A stretch of 14,097 nucleotides of DNA from Zancudomyces culisetae. Taxonomy: Eukaryota > Kickxellomycota > Harpellomycetes > Harpellales > Legeriomycetaceae. The translations under genes and the position numbers were made by a program. Location: positions 1 to 14,097 of the forward strand of contig LSSK01001093.1 of NCBI GenBank assembly GCA_001969505.1. Direction: 5' to 3'. This document shows, piece after piece, positions 9,961 to 14,097 of this stretch. Position 1 is the stretch's first letter. Each line of letters begins with the position of its first letter. The notes beneath the pieces were generated by a model, which was not told where the DNA came from, made no database searches, and saw only the letters and a program-made list of their open reading frames with translations.

Positions 9961-10123
9961 ACCTTCTTCCCCCCCCTCCCCCTCTACACCATTCACTCGC
10001 TATGTCTTTCTCTTTCTCCCTTTTTTTCTCACCTTTAACCCCTTCCCATACATAAATTTCATCTCATTCATCTCTCTCCTTCTCTCTCTTTAGTTTCAAT
10101 TCAATTTTTGTCCTGATGTTATA

Positions 10124-10133
10124 TTTATTTATT
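10124..10133 (-). terminator. Polyadenylation signal region of eL19
   Basis: Overlapping TTTATT motifs (AATAAATAAA on the minus strand) lie 75-85 nt after the eL19 stop. This is a normal position for a short 3' untranslated region. Confidence 0.5.
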
Positions 10134-10208
10134 TACTTTATAAAAAAAAACATTCCCAAAAAGACAACAGGAATTATAATAAAAAGAAAACCTACAAAAC
10201 ATTTATAT

Positions 10209-11092
10209 TTATGCGTCTAGTAAAGCTTCCTTCTTGGCAGCAATGCGTTGGCTACGGCGCTCACGTGCAGCCTTGTTGCGGAGACGATGTGCCTCAGCTT
10301 GGTCAGCAAGCAACTTAGCTCTGATCTTCTCTGCCTTGGCCTTGTGGATGTATTCCATCAACACTCTCTTGTTCTTGAATACATTACCCTTACATTTCAG
10401 GTACAATACGTGGTACAAGTGCTTGTCAACCTTTCCTTGCTCTCTGTACTTGACCAACATTCTGCGCAATACTCTCATGCGTCTCATCCACAAAACGCTG
10501 GTTGGCATACGTGCGTTGGCTGTACCTTGGCGCTTACCTGTACCGGTGTGTCTACCAAGTCTCTTTGCTGCCATTCTTTCCCGTACTCTGAATCGTGAGT
10601 GCATTGCTTGTGGCTTCTTGAAGACCAATCCGTTCTTGACCAATCTTCTAATATTTTGTCTGGAGTTGGCTGTGGCGATCTCGGATGTTTCGTTAGGGTC
10701 GAGCCATACCTTTCTCTTTCCGCACTTCAATACTGAAGCAGCAAGTCGCTTTTGTGTTGTCAAGTTGGCCCTATTTCCATTACAATTTTTATGTTATTCT
10801 TTTTATTCCTTCCCCCTTCCCCTCCCACATCTTTAACTCTTGCATTTACTCAAGAATCTGGAGTACGCATAAACTCTAGCACTACCCCCCCTCCATCTTA
10901 TTTGTAGTTTTGCACATCTTATCTCCTCCTCCTCAAGTGTTTCTTTATCCCAACTTTAGTGATACTTTTTGCTGTTTTCAACCATCTCGGAAATGTAAAA
11001 ATAAAACTCATCTCCCATAACCACCAAGTAACTGCATACTTTCACTTTGCTTCAGCTTCTCGTGTTTATAAACAATAATACAATACTTACAT
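10209..11092 (-). CDS. rpl19: 60S ribosomal protein eL19 (2 exons, split start codon)
   Basis: This is a structural protein of the large ribosomal subunit. Exon 2 (10209-10770) carries nearly the whole protein: [20 protein letters not shown], the DPNE motif, the basic [18 protein letters not shown] signature, [12 protein letters not shown], and [19 protein letters not shown], with a long basic C-terminal helix. No ATG starts the frame in exon 2; an in-frame TTG is not a eukaryotic start. The acceptor AAATAG|GGCC at 10771 pairs with a donor AAAAAT|GTAAGT at 11090. Exon 1 then contributes only AT (11091-11092), and the joined sequence reads ATG GCC AAC TTG ACA, giving [10 protein letters not shown], the family N terminus. 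The total is 187 residues, close to human eL19 (196). The family identity is certain. The split start is an inference from the splice sites and the protein alignment. Confidence 0.96.
10771..11090 (-). other. eL19 intron 1 (320 nt) interrupting the start codon
   Basis: On the minus strand the intron runs GTAAGTATTG..GGAAATAG. It is purine-rich toward its 3' half (GGAGGAGGAG and a G7 run) and longer than the other introns here (113-161 nt). I looked for a C/D snoRNA inside it and saw no convincing box pair. Confidence 0.85.
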
Positions 11093-11290
11093 TTTTCGTG
11101 TAAACTATATTTCTTCTTTACAATATTAGATCACCAAGAAGGCTAATATATATTTATTGTATACTTTTTTCTTTATATATAGTATAGAGAAATAAAAGTT
11201 TTGAACAAAACATAAAACAATTTTTTTATCCTTTTCAATCCCTCTAATAAAAAAAAAATTTTTTTTTCCCTGCATTTTATTTTTGTTTTT
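11093..11290 (-). promoter_or_regulatory. eL19 promoter and leader zone
   Basis: Upstream of the split start codon is an A-rich leader (CACGAAAA before AT). A CTATATATAAAG box reads on the minus strand at plus-strand 11171-11182, about 80 nt upstream. A10T9 sits at 11249-11267. TATA plus oligo(dT/dA) tracts is the usual dictyostelid core-promoter layout. Confidence 0.55.
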
Positions 11291-11365
11291 TGCTTGTTCG
11301 CTTGTACTGGATGGATTTAAGAATCCCAGGTTTATAGAGCTTTACCAGGAAACCCCCCCCATTAG

Positions 11366-11385
11366 AAAAAAAATCGATTTTTTTT
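11366..11385. repeat. Perfect A8-TCGA-T8 palindrome
   Basis: AAAAAAAATCGATTTTTTTT is fully self-complementary, with a ClaI-like ATCGAT centre. It lies about 100 nt upstream of the A10T9 tract of the eL19 promoter zone. A C8 run sits just before it (11353-11360). Confidence 0.85.
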
Positions 11386-11495
11386 TTGCTCCAAAAATTT
11401 TTTATTGTGGGGGCGCATATAGTTTTTTGCCCTTTTTGTTATTCAAAACTCAACATATATTTCCTGGCGGTTCTGGCTAACCCTGCAACATTTTT

Positions 11496-11654
11496 TTAAA
11501 CCAATTTGAAAAAATAAACACAACATTTACCGCACTTTTTTTCTTCTTTTTCGATGGCAACAATTGCTTGAATTGCAACTGCCAGCTCTAAAATCAATTT
11601 TGTTTTTAATTTTTTGGCCTTGTTGATTATTGCGGCAGTATTTTTAGATTTCTT
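11496..11654 (-). other. Unassigned open segment, 52 codons, no ATG
   Basis: On the minus strand a frame is open from just after a TAA to a TAA at 11496. It encodes a Lys/Ala/Ile-rich helix-like sequence (NTAAIINKAKKLKTKLILEL, then AVAIQAIVAIEKEEKKCGKC). It lacks a start codon, so it could only be a terminal exon. Helix-like composition in AAA-rich DNA can arise by chance. I do not recognise a family. Confidence 0.15.
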
Positions 11655-11699
11655 TTAAAAAAAGTTACCCTACACACTTTGCTCCACTTTGCTGATTTT

Positions 11700-12900
11700 T
11701 GGGCCAACTAATCTTTATTGATGTTGTTTTCTAAACAATCATTTCATTCGCCGATTATTCCTCAAAAGACTACAGTTAATTTGGCAAATTAGGACGCAAG
11801 TATCAAACCTACCTACATAAAAAACCCAACCAAAAACGCTATATACGAAAGGTTGGATCAAGTTTAATCAACTCGAGAGCATACTCTATATGGTTTTACA
11901 TACCATAGCAAACTCCCATACCGTCTGCAACTACGGCTACATCTACAGCTGCGCTTAGAGCTTTGGGTTTATCTCCTCTTTCCTCACAGATACATTTCAC
12001 ATCCTGGATTACTCAAAAGAGCATCATTGTGCTATCATGTGCCATATTCTTCCAACAATCCTCACCAAATATTTTACTGCGGATCTTCTCACCAGTCCAC
12101 TATATATTCACCAACGTTTCTCTATCCATGTTCTAAGCTGGTTTGTTGGGCATTCGCTTTGCTCATCAGCGTTTATAAACCAAATGTATGACCATATAAA
12201 CACAGTTGAGCCAAAAAATGGTGATAAATCTTGTATACCACCTTCCTCTCTCCTCTTCCCTCATCTTCCCTCTCCACCATTTCTTGAACTTGTAACCCTG
12301 CGATTCTAGTATTTTGCATGTTTAGAAAATGAGGATACTTTATTGAATGTTTCACCTCTCTGTACCATACAGAATATTATACATTTGTGACACTATTGGG
12401 TTGGTCCATATACTCTCCGTTTTACATATATACACACACGATCGCATTAATGGTATATTCAAGCCAAAATTTCAAAGTTCTTCAATCAAAAAGCATGTCC
12501 AGTTTTGTCGGTATCTTTATGATAACTACAACCATTACTCACAAATCTTCACCTATCTCCCATCGACCCATCCTATTTTTTGCAAAGCCCCTTTTGAACT
12601 AGCGTTTAAACAGTATAAAGGCGACTCAAAGCTTTGGACTGGTAGAATCTAGAGAATTACACTCGCCAGATCAATATTTACTACATAACACTTGCTCCTT
12701 TGGTGAGTGAATTTTAGTCTGCATACTATAAATGTTGCTCATAATAGACAAGCCAAACCCCGCTATTCAACTAATATGAGCTCCGAGTACTTCAAAAATC
12801 AAACACCAGATAAATTGCATCTACCATATATATATGCATATATATATGTGCAGTTTTTATTCAAACTTCTAAGCTTACCACCATTTCTTTTGCTGGTCTA
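11700..12900. other. GC-elevated spacer with open frames on both strands, unidentified
   Basis: This stretch has few homopolymers. Counted by eye over 12001-12180 it is near 40 percent G+C, well above the spacers elsewhere in the window. The plus strand is open from 11959 to 12309 (116 codons, first ATG 12037) and from 12347 to 12652 (ATG start, 101 codons, different frame). The minus strand is open in pieces, including 11896-12102 broken by one internal TGA at 12013. Strong donor-like sites (GTGAGT) occur on both strands. None of the translations matches a family I know. Options are a diverged or broken gene, an untranslated RNA gene, or an unannotated multi-exon gene. Confidence 0.35.
12347..12652 (+). 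CDS. Hypothetical ORF, 101 aa, doubtful
   Basis: It starts at an ATG directly after an in-frame TGA and ends ..DSKLWTGRI. The sequence is rich in His, Tyr, Ile, Phe and Cys with no domain, signal or repeat that I can name. In DNA of this composition a frame of this length can arise by chance. It is the longest ATG-initiated frame between eL19 and MIC10. No promoter or polyadenylation signal clearly belongs to it. Confidence 0.15.
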   Translation: MFHLSVPYRILYICDTIGLVHILSVLHIYTHDRINGIFKPKFQSSSIKKHVQFCRYLYDNYNHYSQIFTYLPSTHPIFCKAPFELAFKQYKGDSKLWTGRI

Positions 12901-12933
12901 GTCCCTTTTTTGTTCCATTAGAGTGGATAAAAA

Positions 12934-12952
12934 ATGGACCCGACCCGTCCAT
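12934..12952. repeat. GC-rich inverted repeat ATGGAC-N7-GTCCAT
   Basis: ATGGAC and GTCCAT flank CCGACCC, giving a 6-bp perfect stem with a C-rich 7-nt loop. It lies about 115 nt past the MIC10 stop, in otherwise A-rich DNA. It could be a protein-binding palindrome or a structured 3' end element. No function can be assigned. Confidence 0.6.
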
Positions 12953-13066
12953 AAATGGCAGTATCGGTGTTAAAGTCAAAAAAAATGGAAAAACGGAAAT
13001 AATGAAAAACAAAATCAACACATCCAAAAAATTCAAAATTCCAAAGCACCAACAAAAGAAAGCATT

Positions 13067-13615
13067 CTATTCTTCATCAGCACAACTGAATCTTCTCTGA
13101 GCTTCGGCATATGCTGAACCAACTCCAGTACCGGTGAAAAATACTACTGGCCATGCTCGTCCTAACATGTTTTTTTAAAATTTTTTTCATTGCAACATGC
13201 ATTCCTTTTAACCATCTCTTGAATCATAAACATAACCTGTTTACATTCAAAGTTAATTTGGTAACAAAAAGTAAAACCACAAGAGAGGGAAATAGAAAAA
13301 ACGGAGACTTACTCTTAAAAAGAATTGTTGAGGCAACTATTCCGATACCGAGTCCGATACCAGTTCGAAGCATCACATCTGAAATGGTTTTATCCCACTA
13401 TGTTGTACAACAGCAATAGTTATAAAACATGAATAGAAATGCACTTGTATTTATCTGTTTCTATACATCTATCAGCTCAAACCGTACAAAATTCACTCAT
13501 ATCTCCAAATGAATTTAAAGGAGAAAAAAAAAAGTCAAATGAATGGCTTTATAGTTACCTTCTTGTTGATAATGTCTTCACTGCATGGTTTTTTTTCCTG
13601 TTCTACTTGACTCAT
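13067..13615 (-). CDS. mic10: MIC10 (MINOS1), MICOS cristae-junction subunit, 3 exons
   Basis: MIC10 is a tiny inner-membrane protein that oligomerises and bends the mitochondrial inner membrane at cristae junctions. Exon 1 is 13559-13615 (MSQVEQEKKPCSEDIINKK), exon 2 is 13313-13397, and exon 3 is 13067-13161. The introns are 13398-13558 (161 nt, phase 0, GTAACT..CATAG) and 13162-13312 (151 nt, phase 1, GTAAGT..TTAG). The joined frame is exactly 78 codons, equal to human MIC10. Hallmarks in order are a WDK motif at 20-22; first membrane segment RTGIGLGIGIVASTILF with the G-x-G-x-G-x-G oligomerisation motif; the positive KRR loop followed by AWP (human KRRMWP); and second membrane segment VVFFTGTGVGSAY with a second G-x-G-x-G, then AEAQRRF and a short acidic tail ending at TAG. 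Both splice junctions fall inside conserved sequence and keep the frame. No single exon exceeds 32 codons. Confidence 0.93.
13162..13312 (-). other. MIC10 intron 2
   Basis: The intron is phase 1 and falls inside an arginine codon (A|GA) of the KRR loop between the two membrane segments. The donor is AAGA|GTAAGTCTC and the acceptor is CATGTTAG|GACGAG. An ATG with an open frame into exon 3 lies right at the acceptor, so a truncated one-helix product could be read from an unspliced RNA. Confidence 0.9.
13398..13558 (-). other. MIC10 intron 1
   Basis: The intron is phase 0 between Lys19 and Trp20. The donor is AAG|GTAACT and the acceptor is ACAACATAG|TGGGAT. It separates the soluble N terminus from the first membrane segment. 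Confidence 0.9.
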
Positions 13616-13926
13616 TGTTTCGGTATCGTATTGCACGGATTTGCAATTATGTTTGATGGCTTAGCTTTGACTTTTAAAATCAAAATCTACTATGCACTAG
13701 ATATCAAATCCAAGGCTTTTTACTTGGGGGAGTTTTTTTTTGTTTAGCATCAACTTGCCATGTAATTATTTTTTTTACTGACACAATTTTCACAGCCAAT
13801 CTCCTCATAACTCAAATTATCAACAAAACTGCATTTGAATTTCTTATCACCAAAACTAAAAGCTCAATTTCCCCCCCTCATTCCAAAAAAAAAAAAAACC
13901 TAAATGGTTCTGGTGTGGCAAACTAC
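13616..13926. other. Spacer upstream of MIC10, unassigned
   Basis: This stretch holds the MIC10 leader (ACCGAAACA before ATG) and probably the 3' part of the gene entering from the right. A minus-strand frame is open from about 13850 to a TGA near 13752. It includes a C-x12-C-x2-C pattern (KCSFVDNLSYEEIGCENC). It could be a terminal exon of that gene, but no splice choice is compelling. Confidence 0.3.
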
Positions 13927-14097
13927 CTCTAAACATTACGACAATAACCACTCCGTCTCCCGGCTCCTTGGTCAAATTTTGCTTCAAAAATGCAACCACT
14001 AATTGTACTTCAATCGGAAAAATACGCTTGATGTGTGTATGCCATCTTTATTTCATTTCGAAAATACTCACCAAATTCTAGAATAGAATTTGATTCG
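13927..14097 (-). CDS. Partial multi-exon gene entering from the right edge, unidentified
   Basis: Two segments on the minus strand join in one frame. They are 14072-14097 (reading ESNSILEF, donor ATTTG|GTGAGT) and 13927-13998 (acceptor CAATTAG, reading VVAFLKQNLTKEPGDGVVIV then VMFR). The 73-nt intron has good GT..AG ends, like the confirmed introns here. The second segment ends at a weaker donor (AGAG|GTAGTT). The result is stop-free and looks like a globular helix-turn-strand. I cannot name it. A faint likeness to the end of PAC3-type proteasome assembly chaperones is too weak to use. The 5' end lies outside the window, and the 3' end is unclear. Confidence 0.4.

Larger units (their letters stand above)
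9024..10208. other. 1.2 kb spacer upstream of MED12: stacked tandem arrays, no gene
   Basis: This spacer holds the MED12 promoter and the eL19 3' end. I find no credible coding frame. It contains at least six separate short tandem arrays with different unit sizes, listed separately. It also has C/T-rich stretches between 9960 and 10095. No RNA gene was recognised. Confidence 0.7.

Noticed and set aside
10761-10763. TTG as an alternative start codon for eL19.
   Set aside because: A eukaryotic ribosomal protein would not start there. The splice model gives a proper ATG and the expected N terminus.
10234-10836. Plus-strand 200-codon frame across eL19.
   Set aside because: It is antisense to an unmistakable conserved ribosomal protein, with no family resemblance of its own.
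11014-11020. CCCATAA resembles the upstream element (DUSE) of dictyostelid small RNA genes.
   Set aside because: It lies inside the eL19 intron. I see no downstream small-RNA body or terminator, and a 7-nt match is weak.
11970-11985. GAGGAAAG on the minus strand suggests the CR-I core of RNase P RNA.
   Set aside because: The conserved GUCC continuation is missing (GAGG follows), and I could not place CR-V or the P4 pairing.
12955-12966. ATGGCAGTATCG resembles the 5' part of U4 snRNA (GGCAGUAUCGU).
   Set aside because: None of the following U4 features (stem II partner, 5' stem-loop, Sm site) occur downstream. The match is about 11 nt and probably chance.
13439-13747. Plus-strand 102-codon frame with hydrophobic residues.
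   Set aside because: It is antisense to MIC10 exon 1 and intron 1, which are supported by strong protein similarity and splice sites.

Overview
The window looks like nuclear DNA of a social amoeba (dictyostelid) or a close amoebozoan relative. Four things point there: very AT-rich spacers full of A and T tracts; short GT..AG introns; A-rich leaders before start codons; and one huge protein packed with runs of Asn, Gln, Ser, Thr and charged dipeptides. The conserved genes use more G/C-ending codons than I would expect for Dictyostelium discoideum, so another dictyostelid lineage is my guess. I cannot name the species.

All four identified genes lie on the minus strand. From right to left (their 5'->3' order) they are: a three-exon gene for MIC10, the cristae-junction (MICOS) subunit (13615->13067); eL19, a large-subunit ribosomal protein whose ATG is split by a 320-nt intron (11092->10209); a single-exon 2179-codon gene for a Mediator subunit 12 homologue (9023->2484); and dyskerin/Cbf5, the H/ACA pseudouridine synthase, with two exons (2033->520). 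A likely partial minus-strand gene enters from the right edge (14097->13927). I could not identify it.

The spacers differ from one another. The 2034-2483 spacer is built of A-run/T-run junctions. The 1.2 kb spacer upstream of MED12 (9024-10208) is a series of short tandem arrays with different unit lengths (6, 7, 10, 12 and 15 nt). The 2 kb between eL19 and MIC10 is different again. After an A/T-palindrome promoter zone it becomes unusually GC-rich (near 40 percent by eye over 12001-12180) and has few homopolymers. It has long open frames on both strands, none of which I recognise.

The genes do not form an operon-like unit. dyskerin (rRNA modification) and eL19 (ribosome structure) both serve ribosome production, MED12 belongs to the transcription-regulating Mediator kinase module, and MIC10 shapes the mitochondrial inner membrane. 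The shared strand probably reflects gene-dense packing. I found no CRISPR, tRNA, rRNA or intact mobile element. Three of the four genes are only correct when splicing is applied: the first exons of dyskerin and eL19 and all three exons of MIC10 are too short to appear as ordinary open frames.
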